A stretch of 64,000 nt of DNA from Bacillota bacterium (GTDB lineage Bacteria; Bacillota; Clostridia; Lachnospirales; Lachnospiraceae), in contig JAEYGZ010000023.1 in assembly GCA_023409535.1 (NCBI GenBank), positions 124,001-188,000 of the forward strand, given 5' to 3'. Within the stretch, counting starts at the first letter, position 1, and the number at the start of each line of letters is the position of its first letter. Shown here piece after piece: positions 46,203-54,754 of this stretch. The notes below the pieces were generated by a model. It did not search any database and was not told where the DNA came from. It was given only the letters and a program-made list of their open reading frames with translations. The translations under genes and the position numbers were made by a program.

Positions 46203-47414
46203 ATGCGAGATACCATAGGCAGCAACAATAGCGATTTAACTGAAATGAACCGCTCCGCCGTTGTAAAGATATTACACCAACAGGAAATCTGCTCCCGAGC
46301 ATTCATTGCCAAGCAAATGGGTCTTACCCAGGCATCTATTACAAAAATAGTGGCGGCCCTGATGGAAATGGGCATCGTATCCGAGGTAGGCAGCATGAAG
46401 GGCAGCGGTAACCGCCGCTCAATCGGGTTAAAGCTGAACGCCGACAGGCATCAGATCATTGGGGTAAAGTTTGCAAGGCATATGTTTGCAGTGGGTGTAT
46501 TCGATATCTCGGGTAAAATATACAGCCAAACCGAAACGGAATACCCTCTTGAGCAAGACCAGAAATCGGTGCTTTCGGCTATGAAAAAGCAAATTCACGA
46601 TGTATTGAAAAAATATAAAAATGTAGTGGCGATCGGCCTTGCCGTACCAGGGCCCTATCTGCAGGATGAGGGGCACATTGCTGTGGTAACCCAAATGCCC
46701 ACCTGGCATAACATCAATTTTATGGAAGAATTCAAAGAAGAGTTTAACAAGCCTTTTTTTATCGTGCATGATGCCAATGCCGGAGCGCTGGCGGAATGGT
46801 GGTTCGGAGACCATATCCGGCCTCTGCACACGCTGGCTTATTTTTTGGTAGGGGAAGGTGTGGGATCCGGTATTATTGAGCGCGGCAACCTGCTGTTAGG
46901 CGCACAAGGTGCTGCGAGTGAAATTGGCCACATTAGCGTAGATGTCCGGGGCCCACGGTGCGAATGCGGCAATTGTGGATGCCTGGAGCTGTATTGTTCG
47001 GCTCCGGTCATGCTGAAGATGGCACAGCAGCGTGTACCGGAATGCTTTTCCAACAGTCATAAGAAAAGCTATGATACCTGTAATGCCGTTTTTGAAGCGG
47101 CTCGCAACGGCAACCCAAAGGCGCTTGAGGTGGTACGTGAGATAGCGGAATACATTGGCTACGGCTGTGTTACCTTAATCAATGCCTATAACCCCGATAT
47201 TATTGTCATCGGTGACAGTGTAGCCCAAGGAGGGGATTTGTTGCTTCCCACAATTCAGGATGTGGTAAAACAGCGCGCTATTTCCGAACTGCAGACCAGG
47301 GTGGAAATTAAAATATCCAGCCTCAAGGTTGATCCTACTCTGTACGGTGCGGCCGCCATAGCGACAGATAAGGTATTGCAAATACCCAGCGCATTTTTAG
47401 CGGTAAGGGAATAG
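46203..47414 (+). CDS. ROK-family sugar-responsive repressor (XylR/NagC type)
   Basis: 403 residues. A winged helix-turn-helix (about 15-70, SRAFIAKQMGLTQASITKIVAALMEMG) precedes a ROK domain with the ATP/sugar fold. The zinc motif CECGNCGCLE near 260 is complete, and the sugar pocket region (HDANAGALAEWWFGD, GEGVGSGII) is present. It lies directly upstream of a monosaccharide ABC operon on the same strand and presumably represses it until its sugar is present. Whether it retains kinase activity is unclear; with the DNA-binding domain it is more likely a repressor. Confidence 0.92.
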   Translation: MRDTIGSNNSDLTEMNRSAVVKILHQQEICSRAFIAKQMGLTQASITKIVAALMEMGIVSEVGSMKGSGNRRSIGLKLNADRHQIIGVKFARHMFAVGVFDISGKIYSQTETEYPLEQDQKSVLSAMKKQIHDVLKKYKNVVAIGLAVPGPYLQDEGHIAVVTQMPTWHNINFMEEFKEEFNKPFFIVHDANAGALAEWWFGDHIRPLHTLAYFLVGEGVGSGIIERGNLLLGAQGAASEIGHISVDVRGPRCECGNCGCLELYCSAPVMLKMAQQRVPECFSNSHKKSYDTCNAVFEAARNGNPKALEVVREIAEYIGYGCVTLINAYNPDIIVIGDSVAQGGDLLLPTIQDVVKQRAISELQTRVEIKISSLKVDPTLYGAAAIATDKVLQIPSAFLAVRE

Positions 47415-47517
47415 CATGCAATAACCGCCGGCGGGATTTAGACAGTTGGATTTGCCAAGGAACGTATATCGTTATAACACTTGCTTGCCATAATGCAAGC
47501 ATATAGGGAGGGAAATT

Positions 47518-49059
47518 ATGGAACATCCGTTAATCCTTCAGATGCAGGGCATTACCAAGGTCTTTCCGGGAGTACGCGCGCTGGACAACGTTACTCTGGA
47601 GGTGCACCGGGGCGATATTCACGCTATTTGCGGTGAGAATGGTGCCGGAAAATCAACCTTAATGAAGGTTTTGTCCGGCGTTTACCCTTACGGCACTTAT
47701 GAAGGCCGGATTATTTACATGGGCAGTGAAATAGCTTTTAAGAATATCAAGGAATCAGAAAATGCCGGCATCGTAATTATTCACCAGGAGCTGACCATGA
47801 TCCCGGAACTGTCCATTACCGAAAACATCTTTATGGGAAATGAAGTGGTTAAGCATGGTCTGATTGACTGGGACGCTGCCAGACACCGCACTGTGGATTT
47901 GCTTGCACGGGTGGGGCTCACGGTTGATCCCGGTACCTTAATCAAGCATCTGGGTGTAGGCCAGCAACAATTGGTGGAAATCGCCAAAGCGCTGTCCAAA
48001 AACGTCAAGCTGCTGATCCTCGACGAGCCGACCTCCGCACTCAATGAGGCTGACTCCGCGAATTTGCTGGGTCTTATGCGAGATTTAAAAACGCGGGATA
48101 TCACGTGTATCATGATTTCGCACAAGCTAAACGAAATAGCAGCCATATCCGACGCCGTCACGGTAATCCGCGATGGCCGAACTGTCGACACTTACGTCGT
48201 CGAAGAAGGGCGTGTCGATGAGGACCGCATCATTCGTTCCATGGTGGGACGTTCCATCGAAAACCGCTATCCCGACCATGAATCGCACCCCGGTGAGATT
48301 ATCTTCGAGGTGTCCGATTGGTGTGTTGAGGATCCCCATATACTTGGCCGGCTGGTGTGCAAAAACTCCAGCTTCTATGTCAGGGCCGGCGAGATCGTTG
48401 GCTTTGCCGGTCTTATGGGTGCGGGAAGAACAGAACTCATGAGATCTGTCTTCGGGCGCAACTATGGCATCTACCTTGGCGGAACCATCAAAATCAGGGG
48501 CAAACAGGTTCGCATCTCCTCCGTTGCCTCCGCCATTAAACATGGTTTATCCTATGTGCCTGAGGACCGAAAGACTCTGGGCCTTAATCTGATTGACACG
48601 GTCCGTATGACTATTGTGTCGGCAAACCTCAAGGCAATTAAGCGGTGTGGGTTGCTGGATTCTGAGAAGGAATTCAAGGCTGCTGAAAAGTACCGGCGTT
48701 CCTTAAGTATTAAGGCCCCCAGCGTTGACATCAGTGTGAACACATTGTCCGGCGGGAACCAGCAAAAGGTTGTTCTGGGCAAGTGGATGTTTACTGAGCC
48801 GGAGATTCTGATTCTCGATGAACCTACACGCGGGATTGATGTCGGCGCTAAGTATGAGATCCATCGCCTCATTCATGCGCTTGCGGATCAGGGAAAGGCG
48901 GTTGTAATCATTTCCTCTGAATTGCCGGAGCTGCTTGGTATGGCGGACAGGATCTATACCATTTTTGAGGGAAGCATAACAGGTGAGTTGAACCGCGGGG
49001 AAGCCGATCAGGAAAGACTCATGAGAATGATGACAGACACCTCTGCGGTGGAATCTTAA
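47518..49059 (+). CDS. Monosaccharide ABC transporter ATPase, two-domain (GguA/XylG type)
   Basis: 513 residues made of two fused ABC domains, as in RbsA/MglA/XylG. The first Walker A is GENGAGKST (39-47), with LDEPTSALNE as Walker B. The second domain has the degenerate P-loop GLMGAGRTE, signature LSGGNQQKVVLGKW and LDEPTRGIDVG. GVYPYGTYEGRIIYMG and IIHQELTMIPELSITENIFMGNE are especially close to the XylG/GguA subgroup. It powers uptake of aldoses with the permease and ChvE-like protein downstream. GGGAGGG precedes its ATG. Confidence 0.94.
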   Translation: MEHPLILQMQGITKVFPGVRALDNVTLEVHRGDIHAICGENGAGKSTLMKVLSGVYPYGTYEGRIIYMGSEIAFKNIKESENAGIVIIHQELTMIPELSITENIFMGNEVVKHGLIDWDAARHRTVDLLARVGLTVDPGTLIKHLGVGQQQLVEIAKALSKNVKLLILDEPTSALNEADSANLLGLMRDLKTRDITCIMISHKLNEIAAISDAVTVIRDGRTVDTYVVEEGRVDEDRIIRSMVGRSIENRYPDHESHPGEIIFEVSDWCVEDPHILGRLVCKNSSFYVRAGEIVGFAGLMGAGRTELMRSVFGRNYGIYLGGTIKIRGKQVRISSVASAIKHGLSYVPEDRKTLGLNLIDTVRMTIVSANLKAIKRCGLLDSEKEFKAAEKYRRSLSIKAPSVDISVNTLSGGNQQKVVLGKWMFTEPEILILDEPTRGIDVGAKYEIHRLIHALADQGKAVVIISSELPELLGMADRIYTIFEGSITGELNRGEADQERLMRMMTDTSAVES

Positions 49060-49082
49060 TCAGGAAGGGGCGGAATTGCAGC

Positions 49083-50333
49083 ATGAAATACATAAAACAA
49101 GTATTAGGCGGTGAACTTCGTCAGTACACAATGGTGATTGCTCTGGCGGCGCTTATCGTTATCTTCAATATCACTTCAGGGGGAAGAATGATTACCTCTT
49201 CCAACCTCCAGAACCTGCTGTCCGGCAATGCGTATGTACTGGTGCTCGCGATTGGAATGCTGATGGTTATCGTCATCGGACAGATTGATTTGTCCGTCGG
49301 ATCCGTGGCCGGATTCTCAGGGATGGTTATGGCTCTGGTGGCGCGGGATCTCCGCTTTCCGTGGTGGCTCGCAGTAATTGTCAGCCTGGCAATCGGCCTT
49401 GCAGCCGGAGCATGGCAGGGGTTTTGGCTGTCTAAGCTGGGCATCCCCGGCTTTATCACAACACTGGGCGGCATGATGATCTTCCGCGGAGGAGTCATCT
49501 GGATATCAAAGTCTATCTCAGTGCCGGCACCGCCGCAGCTTAAATGGTTTGGCGCCGGATACCTGCCGGAGTGGGGTCCTGCTTTTACCGGGATGAACAA
49601 TTCGACTCTGCTGCTGGGAATCCTCGCAATCATCGCTTTTGCTTATGCACAGCTGCGGCGGCGCATCCGTTCGGCCAATCTTACCGGGACAAAAGAAGCA
49701 TTTTGGCCGGTTATGGTCCGGATTATTTTGGTGGGGGTTATCATCGGCTGCTTTACCTGGCTTTTCGGCACCGGACGCCCAGGTACATCCTTTCCCGTAC
49801 CAGGTCTGATTCTGGTCATTTTGATCATCATTTACCACACTATCACCCAACGTACTCAGTTTGGCCGCCACATCTACGCTGTCGGAGGCAACAAGAGCGC
49901 GGCTGCTCTGTCCGGCGTAAACGTCCAGAAGACTTACTTTCTCACTATGCTTAATATGTCATTTCTTGCGGCTTTAGCAGGAATCATGTTTGTGGGCCGT
50001 TCAACGGCGGCCGGTCCTTCGGACGGCACCGGTTGGGAACTGGACGCCATTGCATCGGTCTTTATCGGCGGTGCAGCTGTTTCAGGCGGTATCGGTACGG
50101 TTCTCGCCACCATGGTAGGCGGCTTGGTGATGGCTGTTCTCAATTCCGGACTCATGCTCATGGGAGTCGGTGCCGACCGTACCCAGGTTATCAAGGGCCT
50201 TGTGCTGCTGGCTGCGGTTGCTTTTGATGTTTATAACAAGGTGCATGGCCGCCGTTCCATCATAGGAACGTTATTTCCTGAAAGGGAAACCAAACCCGGG
50301 GAAGGCAAGCCGGCCGGCAGTGCTTTCAAATAA
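49083..50333 (+). CDS. Monosaccharide ABC transporter permease (GguB/XylH type)
   Basis: 416 residues with about ten membrane helices in the CUT2 (BPD_transp_2) arrangement. IGQIDLSVGSVAGFSGMVMA, LGIPGFITTLGGMMIFRGGV (each conserved) and YAVGGNKSAAALSGVNVQK match XylH/GguB proteins. A central insertion (about 185-235, RRIRSANLTGTKEAFWPVMVRI) is usual for this subgroup. It pairs with the two-domain ATPase just upstream. Confidence 0.93.
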   Translation: MKYIKQVLGGELRQYTMVIALAALIVIFNITSGGRMITSSNLQNLLSGNAYVLVLAIGMLMVIVIGQIDLSVGSVAGFSGMVMALVARDLRFPWWLAVIVSLAIGLAAGAWQGFWLSKLGIPGFITTLGGMMIFRGGVIWISKSISVPAPPQLKWFGAGYLPEWGPAFTGMNNSTLLLGILAIIAFAYAQLRRRIRSANLTGTKEAFWPVMVRIILVGVIIGCFTWLFGTGRPGTSFPVPGLILVILIIIYHTITQRTQFGRHIYAVGGNKSAAALSGVNVQKTYFLTMLNMSFLAALAGIMFVGRSTAAGPSDGTGWELDAIASVFIGGAAVSGGIGTVLATMVGGLVMAVLNSGLMLMGVGADRTQVIKGLVLLAAVAFDVYNKVHGRRSIIGTLFPERETKPGEGKPAGSAFK

Positions 50334-50370
50334 ACTGTGCGGCTGGGCCTTATATAGCCGAAGGATTTAA

Positions 50371-50541
50371 AAAGGGAGGCACCCTCCTTAAATCCGGGCT
50401 TTCCTGAAATTTAATAATTTTAAAAAAGGAGGTAACCTCCTTAATCCAGGTTTTATTGAAATTAAATAATTTTATAAAAGGAGGTAACCTCCTCAATCCA
50501 GGCTTTATTGAAATTAAATAATTTTATAAAAGGAGGTAATT
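50371..50541 (+). repeat. 52-bp tandem repeats with hidden Shine-Dalgarno sequences
   Basis: Three near-copies of a 52-53-bp unit and the start of a fourth lie between permease and binding-protein genes. Ribosome-site cores fall at 50375, 50428, 50480 and 50532. In the first three the core sits in a palindrome (GGAGGCACCCTCC, AAGGAGGTAACCTCCTT, then a near-identical copy), so it would be folded away; only the last, AGGAGGT before the ATG at 50542, is free. Copies 2 and 3 are almost identical; copy 1 is more diverged. Confidence 0.8.
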
Positions 50542-51678
50542 ATGAAAATGAAAAAACAATTATCCCTACTCATCACTGCAATATTTATTGCGATGACGGT
50601 GATGACAGGCTGCAGCGGTGCAGGCCGCGAAGCCAGTGCACCGGATACGGCAGACAAAGCTTCAAACACACAAGAACCGGATACACAAGAATCGGTAAAA
50701 GGATTTGCGGCGGATGCAACCATAGGCGTTTCTCTGCCATGGCTTGGAACACAAAACTGGAAAGAAGCTGACGAAATGTTCAAAACCCAGTTGGAGGATG
50801 CAGGCTTCAAGGCAATCGTCCAAGCTGCCGATAACAAGGTTCCTCAGCAGCAACAGCAGATTGAATCTATGATTCAAAACGGAGCCAAGGTTATTGTTGT
50901 AGGTCCCGTGGATGGTTCACAGCTCGGATCAGTTCTGGAAGAAGCGGCTGCTTCCGGCATTATAATCATTGGTTATGACCGGCTTCTTGAGAACACCACC
51001 GCCGTTGATGGCGTGGTGCAATTCGGAAGCATCAAGACCGGAGAATTACAGGGACAGGCGCTGCTTGACGGATTGGCAAAGGAGAAGGGTGCAGGCCCTT
51101 ACAATATCGAGTTGTTCGGCGGCGGTCCTGCAGACCCCAACGCACCTAACTTCTTCAAAGGCGCTATGTCAGTGCTTCAGCCAAAGATTGATGACGGCAC
51201 CCTTGTGGTCGTATCGGGCCAAACCGATTTCACCCAGTGCGCGACCCTTGACTGGGATAACTCCAAGGCACAGGCACGTATGGATTCCCTGCTCTCCGGT
51301 TTCTACGCAGATAAGGAAATCCATGGTGTTCTGTCACCGAACGACGGCATTGCCCGTGCTATCATTACTGCATCCGAGCAGGCCGGACAGAAGCTTCCTG
51401 TTGTTTCGGGCCTAGACGCTGAGAATGAATCAGTAGAGTGGGTTTGGTCAGGCAGGCAATATTCGACTGTTGCCAAGCCTACCGATGTTCTTGTAGGCAA
51501 GACAATTGATATCATCAAGGCGCTGCAGGCGGGTAATGATATGCCTGCTCCTGATACCACTGTAAACAACGGTAAAAAGGAGGTCGGTATTTATGAGCTT
51601 GCTCCTCTTGTCGTTACGAAAGATAATGCCAAAGAAGCTTTTGCGAACGATCCCGGTCGCCTCGAGCTTCTGAAATAG
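50542..51678 (+). CDS. ChvE-like monosaccharide-binding lipoprotein
   Basis: 378 residues. The signal (LSLLITAIFIAMTVMTGC) ends in lipobox MTGC, and a Ser/Thr-poor acidic linker follows. The body is a type-I sugar-binding fold closest to ChvE/MmsB-type proteins: NIELFGGGPADPNAPNFFKGAM, SVLQPKIDDGTLVVVSGQTDF and LSPNDGIARAIITA. Such proteins bind several aldoses (glucose, galactose, xylose, arabinose). It is the last gene of the operon behind the unusual tandem repeats, which probably set its translation level. Confidence 0.93.
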   Translation: MKMKKQLSLLITAIFIAMTVMTGCSGAGREASAPDTADKASNTQEPDTQESVKGFAADATIGVSLPWLGTQNWKEADEMFKTQLEDAGFKAIVQAADNKVPQQQQQIESMIQNGAKVIVVGPVDGSQLGSVLEEAAASGIIIIGYDRLLENTTAVDGVVQFGSIKTGELQGQALLDGLAKEKGAGPYNIELFGGGPADPNAPNFFKGAMSVLQPKIDDGTLVVVSGQTDFTQCATLDWDNSKAQARMDSLLSGFYADKEIHGVLSPNDGIARAIITASEQAGQKLPVVSGLDAENESVEWVWSGRQYSTVAKPTDVLVGKTIDIIKALQAGNDMPAPDTTVNNGKKEVGIYELAPLVVTKDNAKEAFANDPGRLELLK

Positions 51679-51703
51679 ACTACTGACGAAAGCTCATACA
51701 AAA

Positions 51704-51741
51704 GGACGGCAGGGGATATATTTCCTCAGCCGTCCTTGTTT
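51704..51741 (+). terminator. Terminator of the monosaccharide ABC operon
   Basis: GGACGGC (51704-51710) pairs with GCCGTCC (51729-51735) with further inner GGGGA/TTCCT pairs, followed by TTGTTT. Confidence 0.8.
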
Positions 51742-51808
51742 ATACGCTTCCTGAAAAGTTCAAAAATAATTGCCTTCCTCTTATACCTGTTTTCCAACAA
51801 GCGACTGG

Positions 51809-52696
51809 CTAATCCCTCGCACTTTCAATCCGCCTTAGCTTCTCAGTATCCCGTGCTGGAGATAAACCGAAGAATCGGGAGTACTCCCGATTAAACTGTG
51901 AGGGGCTCTGATAGCCAACTTGATATGCGGCACCGGCTGCTGCATAGCCCTCAAATGCAATGAGGTTTCTAGCCTCCAAAAGTCTTAATTGCTTTTGAAA
52001 TTGAATCGGACTTAAACCCGTTGCCCGTTTAAACTGACGGTGAAAGGTATTTATAGCCATACCAGATTTTGCTGCCATCCCACCGATGTCTATTGGCCTC
52101 GTATAGTTATCGCGAAGCCATTTTACAGTCTGAGAAATCTTGGAGAAATTACTTTCCCGCTGGCCAAGCTGCCTTAAATACCATCCTTGCGGTCCCATCA
52201 GAACGCGATAAAGGATTTCGCGTTCATAAGCCGGCGCGAGAGCCGGAATATCTCTTGATGTTTTCATTAATCGTAATAAGCGCAGCCATGCCTCCATAAA
52301 TTCAAGGTCTATTTCACAAGCTGAGAAAGGTTCAGAAGCAGTCGGTATTAGATCTTCAGGAAGATCTCTTAATAAACTCTGAAGAACATTCTGATTCAGC
52401 TCAAGACCAAGGGACATATAAGGACGGCCATCATGATCCGGATATACCCTCGCCGTTGCGGGAACATGTACCGGCAGCACGTAATAGGAAGGTCCTTCCA
52501 GAGTAGTGCTGCGCTCCCCAATTGAAAGAATCTTTGTCCCTTGAACCGTAAAACCAATTGTCGGCTTGTAGACCGCTGTGAGTTGATGTATGGGAATGTC
52601 TCCCTTAATCATGCTTAGCCCCGGTACTCCGGTTTCAATTGGACGAGTACCTGCTCTTTTCATTAAATCGATAATTTCTTCTAAAATTTTGCTCAT
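51809..52696 (-). CDS. AraC-family regulator (AraC_N type) divergent from SDR
   Basis: 295 residues. The N-terminal half matches the AraC_N domain (IETGVPGLSMIKGDIPIHQLTAVYKPTIGFTVQGTK, in parts) and the C-terminal 100 residues are the AraC DNA-binding domain (GMAAKSGMAINTFHRQFKRATGLSP and YQVGYQSPSQFNREYSRFFG). Members commonly sit beside and control an oxidoreductase gene. Here an SDR gene is divergent across a 216-bp control region. The ribosome site is weak (AATAGG). Confidence 0.9.
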   Translation of the reverse strand: MSKILEEIIDLMKRAGTRPIETGVPGLSMIKGDIPIHQLTAVYKPTIGFTVQGTKILSIGERSTTLEGPSYYVLPVHVPATARVYPDHDGRPYMSLGLELNQNVLQSLLRDLPEDLIPTASEPFSACEIDLEFMEAWLRLLRLMKTSRDIPALAPAYEREILYRVLMGPQGWYLRQLGQRESNFSKISQTVKWLRDNYTRPIDIGGMAAKSGMAINTFHRQFKRATGLSPIQFQKQLRLLEARNLIAFEGYAAAGAAYQVGYQSPSQFNREYSRFFGLSPARDTEKLRRIESARD

Positions 52697-52912
52697 ATAC
52701 CTATTCTATCACATGACTTCCTGTTCCTCAATATAATTTTGAAACCTCTCGGCATTTTTAGGCTATTTGATAATAGATATACAGGATAATCCGGGTGTTA
52801 TAAAAGCATAATTGGTGCTTTTAGGCAATCAAAAGGCAGTATTGAAGCTAGATTATTTCAGCAGAAACAATTAAAATAAGATCCAGGTCAAACACATAAA
52901 AAGGAGGATCTT

Positions 52913-53668
52913 ATGAAAATTGCAATCGTAACAGGTGGAAGTAACGGCATTGGAAAAGCGACCGCACTTGAACTTGGCAAACGCGGAATTAGCGTTATTC
53001 TCACATATAATTCCTATAAGGACAGGGCAGAAGCTGTCGTTAAGGAAATTGAGAAGAATAAGGGAGTTCGGGCTGCAGCACTGAAATTGGATCTGACTCA
53101 GATATCAACATTCGAAGATTTCGTTTTAGAAGTGAAAGAAAACCTCAAAGAAATTTGGAACAGAACGACTTTTGATTACTTAGTTAATAATGGCGGAGTT
53201 GGTGGGCCAATGATGTTTACTGAGATGAGCGAGGAGTACTTCGACAGGATTCTTAATACGAACTTCAGGGGACCCGTTTTTTTAACGCAACACCTCGTCC
53301 GCTTCATGGAGGACGCCGGAGCCATCGTAAATACCACGAGTACATCCAAGAACCAATCATCTCCAGGGTACTCCGCCTACGGCTCGTTAAAGGCAGCGTT
53401 GTCATCTTGGACTCGCTACATTGCCAAAGAACTTGCACCGCGCAAAATTCGGGTCAACGCAGTTTCTCCCGGTCCTACGCACAGCAATTTTGGTGATGGA
53501 GCCTTCGATAAACATCCTGAATTCATCCAGCCGCTGGCAGAGCAATCTGTATTTGGCAGAATCGGCCAACCCGAAGATATCGCGAAGGTCATTGTGAACC
53601 TATTGTCCGATGATTTCGGCTGGGTTACAGCCCAGGATATTGAAGTGTCCGGCGGACATTTGCTTTAA
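52913..53668 (+). CDS. Short-chain dehydrogenase/reductase (SDR)
   Basis: 251 residues with the classical SDR layout: cofactor loop TGGSNGIG (7-14), NNGG (92-95), a catalytic serine in TTSTS (about 143), and Tyr156/Lys160 in YSAYGSLKAAL. It would oxidise or reduce a small alcohol or carbonyl with NAD(P)(H) in the cytosol. AAAGGAGG precedes the ATG. Regulation by the divergent AraC protein is likely; the substrate is not indicated. Confidence 0.93.
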   Translation: MKIAIVTGGSNGIGKATALELGKRGISVILTYNSYKDRAEAVVKEIEKNKGVRAAALKLDLTQISTFEDFVLEVKENLKEIWNRTTFDYLVNNGGVGGPMMFTEMSEEYFDRILNTNFRGPVFLTQHLVRFMEDAGAIVNTTSTSKNQSSPGYSAYGSLKAALSSWTRYIAKELAPRKIRVNAVSPGPTHSNFGDGAFDKHPEFIQPLAEQSVFGRIGQPEDIAKVIVNLLSDDFGWVTAQDIEVSGGHLL

Positions 53669-53723
53669 GAATGTCAGGACGACATTAGAATAACCGGAAT
53701 CTTAATAAAGCGACGGAGGCTAA

Positions 53724-53960
53724 ACGATTTATGCCCTCTATGCTCTAAATCACTCAAGGGCTCTCAAGCAGAAAGTAGAATTGATTGCTAAAAACAAATA
53801 TAAGGGGGATGGTATCCATTATTTTAGGTCATTGCAAACCGTCCCCCGAGTATCAACCTGGGACTCCCTTGATGAGAAGTTACGACGAATCGGCAAATTG
53901 GAATGTGAAATTCGCATTATTCTTATTTTGTTCAGTACAACCCAAAGCTTTCTTCGATAA
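53724..53960 (+). pseudogene. Possible degraded gene (open frame without start)
   Basis: A plus-strand frame stays open for 78 codons without an ATG and reads like a soluble protein: ALNHSRALKQKVELIAKNKY, then STWDSLDEKLRRIGKLECEI. It runs into the 3' end of the converging HD gene. I take it as the tail of a lost gene at the edge of the accessory island. The 263-base gap also holds a hairpin with a 10-bp stem (GGGGGATGGT with ACCGTCCCCC). Confidence 0.3.
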
Positions 53961-54507
53961 ACCTACTAATAAAGTTTTCAAGTTCATCAAGGCGAGGAGC
54001 AGCAAGTTCTTTTGCATAGCTATAATCTATTATTGAATAAAACTTCTCTTTTCTTTTTTTAAGCATGTCAATTGCCTTTTTCATATCATTTGGCTGTTTT
54101 GAAAAATCACGCGCAACCGCCACAAAACCAAGATAATCAACGCCGTCTGCATTTCGGATGAGTCGAGTTTCGTTGTGTTCGCCCATACCAACTTTATCAT
54201 GGAAATTAATAGCCTCAATGATAATTTCAATATCATTTTCACTAAATCCATATTCTTTAGCAATACCTGGCACTACTCTGCTTGATTCAAACGCATGGTC
54301 AAAAGTACCTGCCGGTCGATATGGAGGAAAGACACTTATATCATGAAAATATGATACAAAAACTAATATATCATCGTTACAAGATACATTCTCCTTTTCA
54401 GCTAATAACCTGCTTATATACAAAACACGTCTTGCATGGTTAAGTATATAAGTACCTCCAAGTTGCATAAGAGTGTCTTCCATTCGGCTGAGTTTTTCTA
54501 CTGTCAT
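53932..54507 (-). CDS. HD-domain phosphohydrolase
   Basis: 191 residues from the ATG at 54507 (GGAGGG seven bases upstream). The HD metal site is visible: His24 (NHARRVLYIS), His55-Asp56 (YFHDIS), with further candidate ligands His71 (DHAFESS) and the later INFHDKVG. HD proteins hydrolyse phosphate esters, often of nucleotides. No linked synthase is visible. It marks the left edge of the accessory region and could be either housekeeping or nucleotide-based defence; I cannot tell. Confidence 0.85.
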   Translation of the reverse strand: MTVEKLSRMEDTLMQLGGTYILNHARRVLYISRLLAEKENVSCNDDILVFVSYFHDISVFPPYRPAGTFDHAFESSRVVPGIAKEYGFSENDIEIIIEAINFHDKVGMGEHNETRLIRNADGVDYLGFVAVARDFSKQPNDMKKAIDMLKKRKEKFYSIIDYSYAKELAAPRLDELENFISRFIEESFGLY

Positions 54508-54596
54508 TTCGTTTCCCTCCATCGTAAATCATATAAATAATCCGCAGATCAATACTACCCAACAAATTCAAATTTGCCTATGTGCTGGGTTTAAAC

Positions 54597-54609
54597 ATAA
54601 TGGGAAGTT
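54597..54609 (+). repeat. Boundary motif copy A (ATAATGGGAAGTT)
   Basis: A 13-base motif preceded by TTTAAAC. It lies downstream of the PLD-like gene. Identical or one-base variants occur at 58310, 59331, 61796 and 63872. In relation to the PLD/HEPN block, this copy and the one at 58310 are inverted repeats. Confidence 0.5.
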
Positions 54610-54653
54610 CGTAGTTGGGAATGATTACGTAATTTTACTATAGAAAATACTTA

Positions 54654-54737
54654 TTCTATTCGTATACCTAACGCAATTTCAATGGCATATACAATCTCCA
54701 AAAACTCGTCTCCCCAACCACTACTGATTGAAATTTA
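54654..54737 (-). pseudogene. Short decayed coding remnant
   Basis: A minus-strand frame of 27 codons (ISISSGWGDEFLEIVYAIEI, then ALGIRIE and stop) without a start codon lies just downstream of the PLD-like gene. It resembles the C-terminal end of a small protein. Family unknown. Confidence 0.25.
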
Positions 54738-54754
54738 GTTGTTAAATTAAAATA

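Noticed and set aside
50371..50541. Tandem repeats as a CRISPR array
   Set aside because: The units are contiguous with no unique spacers and they contain ribosome-site palindromes; no cas genes are present.
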